A stretch of DNA of 64,000 nucleotides from Wocania arenilitoris (GTDB taxonomy: Bacteria; Bacteroidota; Bacteroidia; Flavobacteriales; Flavobacteriaceae), in the NCBI RefSeq assembly GCF_021728535.1, contig NZ_JAKKDU010000009.1:62001-126000 (forward strand). The letters run 5' to 3'. Made by a program: the position numbers and the translations under genes. This document shows positions 54,681 to 62,293 of this stretch, one piece after another (within the stretch, counting starts at the first letter, position 1; every line of letters begins with the position of its first letter). Below the pieces are notes generated by a model. The model had not been told where the DNA came from, made no database searches, and was given only the letters and a program-made list of their open reading frames with translations.

Positions 54681-55176
54681 AATTATGTGTATTAGTTAAT
54701 TTTTCTCGTATTGTTTTTCTTGCTCTCGATAAGTTTACTCGTACTGCCGTATTATTCATGTTTAGCATTTTTGAAATCTCATCGTAATCGTATTCTTCAA
54801 TATCTCGTAATTGAATTATCATGCGTTGTTGTTCTGGTAATTCTTCAATAATTTTGGCTACCCAATTAACACTATCGTTTAATTCAACTTGTTTTTGTAA
54901 TCCTGTTTCTTTTGCTTCATAATTACTGTGTACAATTTTTAAATTTTGTGCTTGTTTAGATTTTAACTTATCAAAACAAAAATTTTTCGTCATCGTCATC
55001 GAAAAAGCTTCCACATTTTTATACTCAGCAATTTTGGTTTTATTATTCCATAATTTCAACAGAACTTCCTGAGTTGCATCTTCAGCTTCTTCAGTAGATA
55101 TAAGTAGTCGTTTCGCTAATCGAAATACTTTATCCTTAAAAGGCATTACAATTTTTAAAAACTCTGTTTGAGTCAT
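54667..55176 (-). CDS. ECF RNA polymerase sigma factor
   Basis: This 169-residue protein has region 2 (FRLAKRLLISTEEAEDATQE, LLKLWNNK) and region 4 (LPEQQRMIIQLRDIEEYDYD, EISKMLNMNNTAVRVNLSRA). It is first in a four-gene operon with a probable anti-sigma and two DUF4252 proteins. In Flavobacteriaceae this order recurs. The signal and the regulon are unknown; an envelope stress role is a guess. Confidence 0.92.
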   Translation of the reverse strand: MTQTEFLKIVMPFKDKVFRLAKRLLISTEEAEDATQEVLLKLWNNKTKIAEYKNVEAFSMTMTKNFCFDKLKSKQAQNLKIVHSNYEAKETGLQKQVELNDSVNWVAKIIEELPEQQRMIIQLRDIEEYDYDEISKMLNMNNTAVRVNLSRARKTIREKLTNTHNYGIK

Positions 55177-55484
55177 TTTGGTTTGGTTTAGCTAAACAAC
55201 CTTATTTGGGCTGTTTGATATTACGACGAACAACTTTCTATTTTGTTACACCAGTGATAAAAAATGAATATTTAGAGCTAAACTCTTCAAAATAATTAAT
55301 TAGTAAGAGGACTAATTTTATACTCGCTTCCTTTAGCAAAGCTGTATATAGTTTTTAATTAGCCTGTGGCAAACCCAATAATAATAAACTAAATACAAAA
55401 GCTTTAATAAGGTCTGTAGAATAACAATTTTAATTATTTTTTTTATTAAGCAATAATATAATTAAATTTGAAAAAAAAGCCATT
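55177..55484. other. Divergent spacer between sigma operon and S41 proteases
   Basis: No gene is seen. It holds the hairpin AATTAGT (55298-55304) with ACTAATT (55311-55317), and near its end a -7 like TAAATTTG at 55463-55470 for the first S41 gene. The sigma-operon promoter must lie on the other side, but I cannot place it. Confidence 0.6.
55463..55470 (+). promoter_or_regulatory. Candidate -7 element for the S41 genes
   Basis: TAAATTTG matches TAnnTTTG and ends 14 bases before the ATG at 55485. No -33 TTG is seen. Confidence 0.35.
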
Positions 55485-56990
55485 ATGAAATCTTTCTCTG
55501 TTAATCATTTTTTTATCATATTTCTATTAAGTATCTCCATATTAAGTTGCAGCAAAGATAAGACTCCAGAAGTTGAAGCTGATAAACCTATTACACTTAA
55601 TAATGAAGTTAATGATTTTATTTGGAACGGAATGAATGAAATTTATCTTTGGCAAAGCAAAATACCAAATTTATCTGATACCCGATTTGATAATCAAGAT
55701 GAATACTTTACTTTTTTAAATTCTTTTGATAAACCAGAAACCTTATTTGACAACCTTTTATATCAAAAAGACATAGTCGATCGGTTTAGCTTTTTGGTTG
55801 ATGATTATGTAGCTTTAGAAAATTCGTTTCAAGGAACAACAAAGTCTAACGGGTTAGACTTTAGCTTAGGCAGAATTGGCAATTCAGATGATATTTTTGG
55901 TTACGTACGCTATGTTGCTAATCAATCTAATGCTTCTACTAAAGATATAAAAAGAGGGGATTTTTTCATGTCCGTTAATAACACACAATTAACTATTAAC
56001 AACTATCAAAACTTACTATTTGGTGAAAATGACACTTATACTTTAGGAATGGCTGATATTAATAATAACTCTATTTCTTTAAACGGAAAAAATGTAGAAT
56101 TAACCAAATCTGATTTTACCGAAAATCCTATTTTAATTAATAAAGTTATAGATGCTAATGGTATAAAAGTGGGCTATTTGATGTATAATAGCTTTATTGC
56201 TGATTTTGATAGTGCTTTAAACGATGTATTTACACAATTTAAAACTGATGGCATTACTGAATTAGTACTAGATTTAAGGTATAATCCAGGTGGAAGAGTG
56301 AGTTCTGCAATTATATTATCTAGTATGATTACAGGACAATTTACAGATGAAGTATTTTCTACCGAAGTCTGGAATTCGAAATACCAAAACTATTTTGAAA
56401 CAAACAACCCAGAATATTTAATTAATCGTTTTACAGATAAACAATTAGATAATTCGCCTATTACAAGCATTAATTTAAGCAAGGTTTATGTATTAACTAC
56501 TAATGGCACAGCTTCTGCAAGCGAACTTGTTATTAACTGTTTAGACCCATATATTGATGTTGTGCAAATAGGCACAAACACAACAGGCAAGTATACGGCT
56601 TCTGTAACACTTTATGATTCTCCTAATTATAGTAAGGATAATATAAACACCAATCATAAATTCGCTATTCAACCACTAGTTTTAAAATCTGCCAATAAAA
56701 ATGGGGTAACCGACTATTTTAATGGTCTAACACCAGATCACATTATTACTTATAATACATCATCAGGTATTGCTAATGGTGAAAATATTATTAACTTAGG
56801 TGTTTTAGGTGATGAAAATGAACCCTTTTTAGAAAAAGCGCTATCGCTTATAAAAAGTGAAACAGCAAAAATCTCTAAAAAATCTAAGACATCTATAATG
56901 CTTTCTTTAAATTTTGAAGATTTTGCTGATTCAAAAGATTTTACTCCTACAGGTAAAGGGATGTATACCAAATTTAAATTAGAGAAATAA
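55485..56990 (+). CDS. S41 family C-terminal processing protease-like lipoprotein (copy 1)
   Basis: This 501-residue protein has a lipoprotein signal with lipobox Cys22 (FLLSISILSCSKD). A PDZ-like part covers about 120-210 (GYVRYVANQSNA, DIKRGDFFMSVN). The S41 core carries ELVLDLRYNPGGRVSSAIIL and the catalytic region TNGTASASELVIN. Ser344 and Lys369 have the 25-residue spacing of the Ser/Lys dyad in tail-specific proteases. It should cleave proteins at the cell envelope. The next gene is a paralogue with the same layout. Confidence 0.9.
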   Translation: MKSFSVNHFFIIFLLSISILSCSKDKTPEVEADKPITLNNEVNDFIWNGMNEIYLWQSKIPNLSDTRFDNQDEYFTFLNSFDKPETLFDNLLYQKDIVDRFSFLVDDYVALENSFQGTTKSNGLDFSLGRIGNSDDIFGYVRYVANQSNASTKDIKRGDFFMSVNNTQLTINNYQNLLFGENDTYTLGMADINNNSISLNGKNVELTKSDFTENPILINKVIDANGIKVGYLMYNSFIADFDSALNDVFTQFKTDGITELVLDLRYNPGGRVSSAIILSSMITGQFTDEVFSTEVWNSKYQNYFETNNPEYLINRFTDKQLDNSPITSINLSKVYVLTTNGTASASELVINCLDPYIDVVQIGTNTTGKYTASVTLYDSPNYSKDNINTNHKFAIQPLVLKSANKNGVTDYFNGLTPDHIITYNTSSGIANGENIINLGVLGDENEPFLEKALSLIKSETAKISKKSKTSIMLSLNFEDFADSKDFTPTGKGMYTKFKLEK

Positions 56991-57053
56991 CCTCTTTTTT
57001 TAATCACTTTAAGCAATGTAAAGGTTTTATATACTATTTTTTAAAATAATGCT

Positions 57054-58553
57054 ATGCGATATTTAAAAGCCCTAATTGTACTATTTATAGTTTCTTCTTT
57101 ATTTACAAGCTGCTTTGAAGATAATGATGATAACCAAGTTTCAGCTAGCCAAATAAATGATTTTGTTTGGAAAGGGATGAATACTTTTTACTTATATAAG
57201 GATGAAGTACCAGACCTTGCTAACGATAGGTTTTCATCAGATGGTGAATATGCGAGTTATCTAAATTCATTTTCTAAACCAGAAGATTTGTTTGAAAGTT
57301 TAATATATGAACCGAAAACTGTTGATGAGTTTAGTTGGATTGTAAACGACTATATTGCTCTTGAACAATTTTTTAGCGGAATAATAACCAGCAACGGTAT
57401 GGAATTTGGCATATTTGGTTTTTCTCCAACAGATACAAATAGATATGGATATGTGCGATATATCCTACCTAACACAAGTGCTACTAACCAAGACGTAAAA
57501 CGAGGTGATATTTTTTATGGTATAAATGGCACACAACTTACATCAGAGAATTGGAGGACACTTACAAGTGCAGATAATTATACTATTAATTTAGGAAGTT
57601 ACAACGATAATGGCACACCAGAAACTACAGACGACTCTGTAGACAATACTTCTAAGTCCATTTCATTATCTAAAGCACAATACACCGAAAACCCAATTTT
57701 GATAAACAAAGTTTTAGATGCTGCTGGTACAAAAGTTGCTTATTTAATGTATAATGGTTTTACTGGAACTGATCAATTTAATGCAGAATTAAATGATGCA
57801 TTCGGCACATTTAAAAGCGCTAATGCAACAGAATTGGTACTTGATTTGCGCTATAATCCAGGTGGTTCTGTAAATACCGCTATTTTACTTGCCAGCATGA
57901 TTACAGGACAATTTACGGGCGATGTTTTTAGTACAGAAGAATGGAACTCAGAATTTCAACAAGCTTTTGAAGATGAAAATCCTGAATTATTAATAAACAG
58001 ATTTGTAAACAATAATAACGGAGTTACTTTAAATAGCTTAAACTTAACAAGAGTATTTATACTTACAACACGATCAAGTGCATCGGCAAGCGAATTGATA
58101 ATTAATAGTTTAGAACCATATATAAATGTAGTTCAAATTGGCACAAACACAAGAGGCAAGTATCAAGCTTCAAGAACACTATACGATTCTCCAAATTTTA
58201 GTCGTTCTGGCGCAAACCCAAGTCATACCTATGCTATGCAACCTCTCATTTTTAAATCTTTAAACGTTAATGGAAAAACAGATTACTTTGACGGATTGTT
58301 TCCACAACAAAATAATATTCTTTTTGAAAGCATTAAAAACTTAGGTGTTTTAGGTGACGAAAACGAACCTTTACTTGCTAGAGCAATTAGTATTATTGAT
58401 GGCTCAGGAAAATTCCCAATTAATAAAAGTGATAAAACTGAAAACCGCATAGAAATTTCTGGCAATAGTAAAGATTTACTCCCTTTTGCTAATGACATGT
58501 ATATAGATAAAGATATTCCTAATGATTTAATAAAAAGAGTGTTATTTGAATAA
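57054..58553 (+). CDS. S41 family C-terminal processing protease-like lipoprotein (copy 2)
   Basis: This 499-residue paralogue of the previous gene has a lipoprotein signal (FIVSSLFTSC, Cys20), PDZ-like DVKRGDIFYGINGTQ, ELVLDLRYNPGGSVNTAILL and the dyad region SSASASELIIN with Ser344 and Lys369. The two proteins share many blocks (TENPILINKV, SMITGQFT, LGVLGDENEP), so they arose by tandem duplication. The 8-base overlap with the following DUF71 gene (TTG start) suggests coupled translation. The substrate is unknown. Confidence 0.9.
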   Translation: MRYLKALIVLFIVSSLFTSCFEDNDDNQVSASQINDFVWKGMNTFYLYKDEVPDLANDRFSSDGEYASYLNSFSKPEDLFESLIYEPKTVDEFSWIVNDYIALEQFFSGIITSNGMEFGIFGFSPTDTNRYGYVRYILPNTSATNQDVKRGDIFYGINGTQLTSENWRTLTSADNYTINLGSYNDNGTPETTDDSVDNTSKSISLSKAQYTENPILINKVLDAAGTKVAYLMYNGFTGTDQFNAELNDAFGTFKSANATELVLDLRYNPGGSVNTAILLASMITGQFTGDVFSTEEWNSEFQQAFEDENPELLINRFVNNNNGVTLNSLNLTRVFILTTRSSASASELIINSLEPYINVVQIGTNTRGKYQASRTLYDSPNFSRSGANPSHTYAMQPLIFKSLNVNGKTDYFDGLFPQQNNILFESIKNLGVLGDENEPLLARAISIIDGSGKFPINKSDKTENRIEISGNSKDLLPFANDMYIDKDIPNDLIKRVLFE

Positions 58554-59259
58554 ACACAAAACTTATTTTAATTGGAGCTCGGGTAAAGATTCTGCTTTAG
58601 CACTTTATCATTTATTGGAAGATGAGCGTTTTACCGTTGACGAATTAATTACTACGGTCAATAAACACTATAATCGTGTTTCTATGCATGGTTTACGACA
58701 AGAATTATTAATTACTCAAACTAATGCATTAAATATTCCTGCTAGCTTAATTGAGCTTCCAGAGATGCCAAATATGGAAATATATGAGCAAAAAATGTTA
58801 GAAACCGTTTCTAGATTAAAAAAAGATGGTTTTACACATACAGCTTTTGGTGATATTTTTCTTGAAGATTTAAGAATCTATAGAGAAAAACAACTTAACA
58901 AACAGGGTTTTAAAGCTGTTTTTCCCATTTGGAAACGCAATACTAAAGAACTTCTAAACGAGTTTTTAGATTTGGGGTTTAAAACCATAATTGTTTGTGC
59001 CAATTCTAAATATTTCGATAAGGATTTTGTGGGAACTATTATCGATAAAAATTTTATAGATAATTTACCCAATGGTGTTGACCCTTGTGGAGAAAATGGT
59101 GAATTCCATACTTTTTGCTTTGATGGACCTATTTTTAATAAACCCATACAATTTACAATTGGAGAAAAAGTTTATCGTGAATACGATACACCTAAAACAG
59201 ATAATTCTATTCGTTCTTCTGATAAATATGGTGTTTGGTATTGTGATTTGATTCCATAA
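58546..59259 (+). CDS. PP-loop ATP-binding protein, DUF71/COG2102 (candidate B12 salvage type)
   Basis: This 237-residue protein starts at TTG inside the end of the S41 gene. It has the PP-loop SSGKDS at residues 11-16 and the DUF71 signature PCGENGEFHTFCFDGPIF. DUF71/COG2102 includes diphthamide synthase Dph6; bacterial members were split in published comparative genomics into groups, one of which was predicted to work in cobalamin salvage. It lies next to a BtuB-like gene under a cobalamin riboswitch, which supports the B12 group. It is convergent with btuB. Activity is inferred. Confidence 0.82.
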   Translation: MNKHKTYFNWSSGKDSALALYHLLEDERFTVDELITTVNKHYNRVSMHGLRQELLITQTNALNIPASLIELPEMPNMEIYEQKMLETVSRLKKDGFTHTAFGDIFLEDLRIYREKQLNKQGFKAVFPIWKRNTKELLNEFLDLGFKTIIVCANSKYFDKDFVGTIIDKNFIDNLPNGVDPCGENGEFHTFCFDGPIFNKPIQFTIGEKVYREYDTPKTDNSIRSSDKYGVWYCDLIP

Positions 59260-59260
59260 A

Positions 59261-59295
59261 AAAAGCCTCTCAATTATAAACAGAGAAAGGCTTTT
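59261..59295. terminator. Terminator between DUF71 gene and btuB
   Basis: AAAAGCCT (59261-59268) pairs with AGGCTTTT (59288-59295), with T residues on the plus strand, directly after the DUF71 stop. Confidence 0.7.
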
Positions 59296-59304
59296 ATTAT
59301 TTTT

Positions 59305-59369
59305 CGTCATTCTGAACTTGTTTCAGAATCTCAACATAATGAGAATCTGAAAATAAATTCAAGTTGACG
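59305..59369. repeat. Palindromic element (CTGAACTTGTTTCAG type)
   Basis: The left arm from CGTCATTCTGAACTTG to about 59333 is inverted in the right arm ending CAAGTTGACG at 59369, giving an imperfect 65-bp palindrome. A related core is at 47166-47192. Confidence 0.75.
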
Positions 59370-59379
59370 CTGATAAAAT

Positions 59380-61248
59380 TTATAAATTAATATTTAATCC
59401 TAGATTTACATTTCTACCTTTTGTTGTGTAACCTAAAATTTCAAAATAATCTTCATTAAATAAGTTAGTAACACTCGCAAAAAGCTTCACTTTATTTTTA
59501 ATAATCTTATGGCTAAAATATAAATCAATCAACGAAAAAGACGCTAATTCTTCATTAGCAAACGTAGAAAAGTTAGTATCTGTTCTGCTTCCAACAAATT
59601 GATAGTTTATTGATACAAATGTGTTTTTACAAAAATCATAACCCAAACTTGCATTTGCTTTATGTTTTGGTATCCTTAATCGAACACCATCTTTTAATTC
59701 TGTAAAGGTATAGTTTGCTCTAATAGTTAAATCTTTTATCGTATTTAATTCTGCTTCAACCTCAAAACCATGTACTGTGGCATCGGTAGTAGCATTTTCA
59801 TAATTTGTTGTATAAATAATAGTATGTTCTTCATTTCTATTAAAATAAACACCATTTAATCTAAATCCACTATTGTTAGAAAATTCTAATCCACCTTCAA
59901 TAGTTACATTTTCTTCAGGTTTTAAATTAGGGTTTGGTCCAAAAAAACCAAACAACTGTGATAAATTTGGTGCAATAAACGATGTAGCATAAGAACCAAA
60001 TACTTTAGCATATCCATTATTAACAGGAATACTGTATGATGGATTTAAACTATACACCAAATGCGAACCATGCTCGCTATGATTATTCAATCTTGTACCT
60101 GCATTAATGTTTAATCCAAAATCTGATATATAAACTACGTTTAAATACGGATCGGTATTTGTAAAACTTTCCTCGGCAGCAAATACACTGTTGTAATCTG
60201 AATAATTTAAACCAATTATGGTATAAAAAGACTCATTAAATGTATATTTATTAAAAGCATCAACCACAAAACTTTCTGCTTCGTTAGTAGACCCAAAAGC
60301 AGAAATAGTTTCTCTGTCAATTTTAGTAAAAGCAGCATTTATTTGAACACTACCATTGGTATAGTTAAACTTTGGCGCTATTGCAAAACGAGATTGTTCA
60401 GAAATATACTCATCATTAGTGTCTGCAAACGCAAATGTTGGTGGTGGAAAACCATCAATATCTGTTTTAAATTTATCATAACTACCAAAAGCAGTTATAC
60501 TAATCGCATCGCTAATTTCATATCCAACTTTTAAATTTGTATTGAATCTTGAAAAAGGATCTTTCTCTGGATTATCAGATTTGGCTGCTGAGATACCATC
60601 AACATATCTATTACCAAAACTTGCTAAATAAGTAAACTTATTTGCTGTTCCGTTAACAGACACATTATTTGTAAAACTTGAACCATTATAATTCAAATCA
60701 TCTTGAGTTTGATTTGTTCCAACAACACTTAAAAAACTTGCTGAAATATCGTCTTTAGATGATTTCTTAGTAGTAATATTAATTACTGCTGTTGCTGCTG
60801 CATTACCATAAAGTGTACTTGCTGCGCCTTTAATAATTTCAATAGATTCAACAGTATTTAAATCTAATAATCTTAAATCGAAATCGTTTGCCACTATGGA
60901 TGGATCATTTACTTGAATACCATCAATAAGTACTAATACCTGTCGGTTGTTTCCGCCTCTCACAAAGTACCCTAAATTTTGGCCTTCAACACTTCTACTT
61001 CCATTAATTTCAATACCACTTTTAGTATTAATTAGTTCTGAAATGGTTCTGCCTTGGTTTCTCTCAATCTCCTTTTGAGAAATTTTAATCACCGTTTTAC
61101 CGGAGTTTTCACGTTTTAACTTAAAACGAGAATCAGAAACAACAACCTCTTTGAGTTGTTCTACTTTTGTTGAATCTGCCTGCTTTTGGGCAAAACCAAC
61201 CAACGAGTATCCTAAACATAGGATACCTAAAACATTTGTTTTTTTCAT
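59380..61248 (-). CDS. btuB: TonB-dependent vitamin B12 receptor (BtuB-like)
   Basis: This 622-residue receptor has a signal peptide ending VGFAQ. A TonB-box-like segment (QLKEVVVSDSRFKLK) and a plug (SGIEINGSRSVEGQNLGYFV, NTVESIEIIKGAASTLYGNA) follow. The barrel ends TTKGRNVNLGLNINL. No CarboxypepD_reg or STN domain is present, unlike the SusC type. A cobalamin riboswitch lies in its leader, so corrinoid uptake is the likely role and expression should be repressed by B12. No periplasmic BtuF or ABC genes are visible here. Confidence 0.92.
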   Translation of the reverse strand: MKKTNVLGILCLGYSLVGFAQKQADSTKVEQLKEVVVSDSRFKLKRENSGKTVIKISQKEIERNQGRTISELINTKSGIEINGSRSVEGQNLGYFVRGGNNRQVLVLIDGIQVNDPSIVANDFDLRLLDLNTVESIEIIKGAASTLYGNAAATAVINITTKKSSKDDISASFLSVVGTNQTQDDLNYNGSSFTNNVSVNGTANKFTYLASFGNRYVDGISAAKSDNPEKDPFSRFNTNLKVGYEISDAISITAFGSYDKFKTDIDGFPPPTFAFADTNDEYISEQSRFAIAPKFNYTNGSVQINAAFTKIDRETISAFGSTNEAESFVVDAFNKYTFNESFYTIIGLNYSDYNSVFAAEESFTNTDPYLNVVYISDFGLNINAGTRLNNHSEHGSHLVYSLNPSYSIPVNNGYAKVFGSYATSFIAPNLSQLFGFFGPNPNLKPEENVTIEGGLEFSNNSGFRLNGVYFNRNEEHTIIYTTNYENATTDATVHGFEVEAELNTIKDLTIRANYTFTELKDGVRLRIPKHKANASLGYDFCKNTFVSINYQFVGSRTDTNFSTFANEELASFSLIDLYFSHKIIKNKVKLFASVTNLFNEDYFEILGYTTKGRNVNLGLNINL

Positions 61249-61330
61249 TTTAATGAATAATTACTCGAGAATCGCATGGATTATCATACGCAAACTTTTA
61301 TCCCGAAAGTTTAACTTATTTGTTTGAAAA

Positions 61331-61515
61331 TGGCAGGTCTCCTGACTTGCGTCTTCATGTTGGTCTTCCCAAAGATTACTCTTCAGTGACATTGAAGTTT
61401 AACATGAAGCTTAATAGCTTACAGTTGCGGGAACAGTTCTGGAATTAATTATAAAATTGCACCAGATTCCCTTTTAATCTGCTAACAAATGTTAGCAAAA
61501 CCAAATTTCGGTGTA
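61331..61515 (-). ncRNA. Cobalamin riboswitch
   Basis: On the minus strand the leader of btuB contains the conserved parts in order: GGGAATCTGGTG, CCAGAACTGTTCCCGCAACT, TGTCACTGAAGAGTA (a B12-box-like segment), GGGAAGACC and AAGTCAGGAGACCTGCC. This matches the cobalamin riboswitch. It ends about 80 bases before the btuB start, so adenosylcobalamin or a related corrinoid should block expression. Confidence 0.93.
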
Positions 61516-61539
61516 AATGTAATCATCATTTTTATTTTA

Positions 61540-61566
61540 TTGTTAACACAATTAGTATTATTTTTG
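61540..61566 (+). promoter_or_regulatory. Promoter of the DUF6580 gene
   Basis: TTG (61540-61542) is followed after 16 bases by TATTTTTG (61559-61566), with the start codon at 61588. Both elements fit the Bacteroidetes consensus. Confidence 0.5.
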
Positions 61567-61587
61567 AATTAAATTAAACCTGTTGTT

Positions 61588-62082
61588 ATGCGTTCTATTT
61601 TTAATAAAAAACAATTAATACTTCTTTCATTTATAATAGCTGCTGCTTTGTTTCGTTTATTTCCACATTTACCAAACGTAACTCCAATTACTGCAATGGC
61701 TTTGTTTTCTGGGGCCTATTTTACAAATAAAGCATATGCCTATATTTTACCATTGTTAGCTATGTTTTTATCTGATTTATTTCTTGGTTTTTCTGGTATT
61801 ACATTATTTGTATACGCCGCCTTTGTTTTAGTAAGCTACATTGGTTTTAAGTCTAAAAAAATGTCAATAAAAAACATATTATTAAGTAGCATTAGCTTTT
61901 TTATAATAACTAATTTTGGTGTTTGGCTATTAGGATACCCTAAAACTTTAACGGGTTTAGCGGAATGCTACACTTTAGCTATACCATTTTTTAGAAACTC
62001 TTTAATTGGCGATTTCTTTTTTGCTGGAGTTTTATATTTTGGGTTTGAATTTGTTTCTAAAAAGTATTTAAAAGTTGCTTAA
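61588..62082 (+). CDS. DUF6580 membrane protein, possible corrinoid transporter subunit
   Basis: This 164-residue protein has about five hydrophobic helices: FIIAAALFRLFPH, PITAMALFSGAYF, YILPLLAMFLSDLFLGF, LFVYAAFVLVSYIGF and ISFFIITNFGVWLLG. The pattern and length match DUF6580 and resemble S-components of ECF transporters. It starts 73 bases beyond the 5' end of the btuB cobalamin riboswitch and is transcribed away from it. A vitamin or corrinoid transport role is inferred from position only. No ECF energy genes are visible. Confidence 0.72.
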   Translation: MRSIFNKKQLILLSFIIAAALFRLFPHLPNVTPITAMALFSGAYFTNKAYAYILPLLAMFLSDLFLGFSGITLFVYAAFVLVSYIGFKSKKMSIKNILLSSISFFIITNFGVWLLGYPKTLTGLAECYTLAIPFFRNSLIGDFFFAGVLYFGFEFVSKKYLKVA

Positions 62083-62293
62083 ATCTCTTTAGTTCAAGGC
62101 CTTTATCAAAATTTAATTCTTAAAGCATACCTGTTTAATGATGTGTTTTGCATAATATCTTAGCAAAAAGAGCTATATTTACGTAGCTAAAAATCAGTTT
62201 TTTACCCCTATCCTCAAGTCTTTTTTTGATTTTCTTTACCATTTAATAGGCTTAATCTTAAAAAAGTTATCTATAACCAACAATATTTTAATC

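Noticed and set aside
55485-58553. One split S41 gene
   Set aside because: Each half has its own signal peptide, PDZ-like part and full Ser/Lys dyad; they are paralogues, not fragments.
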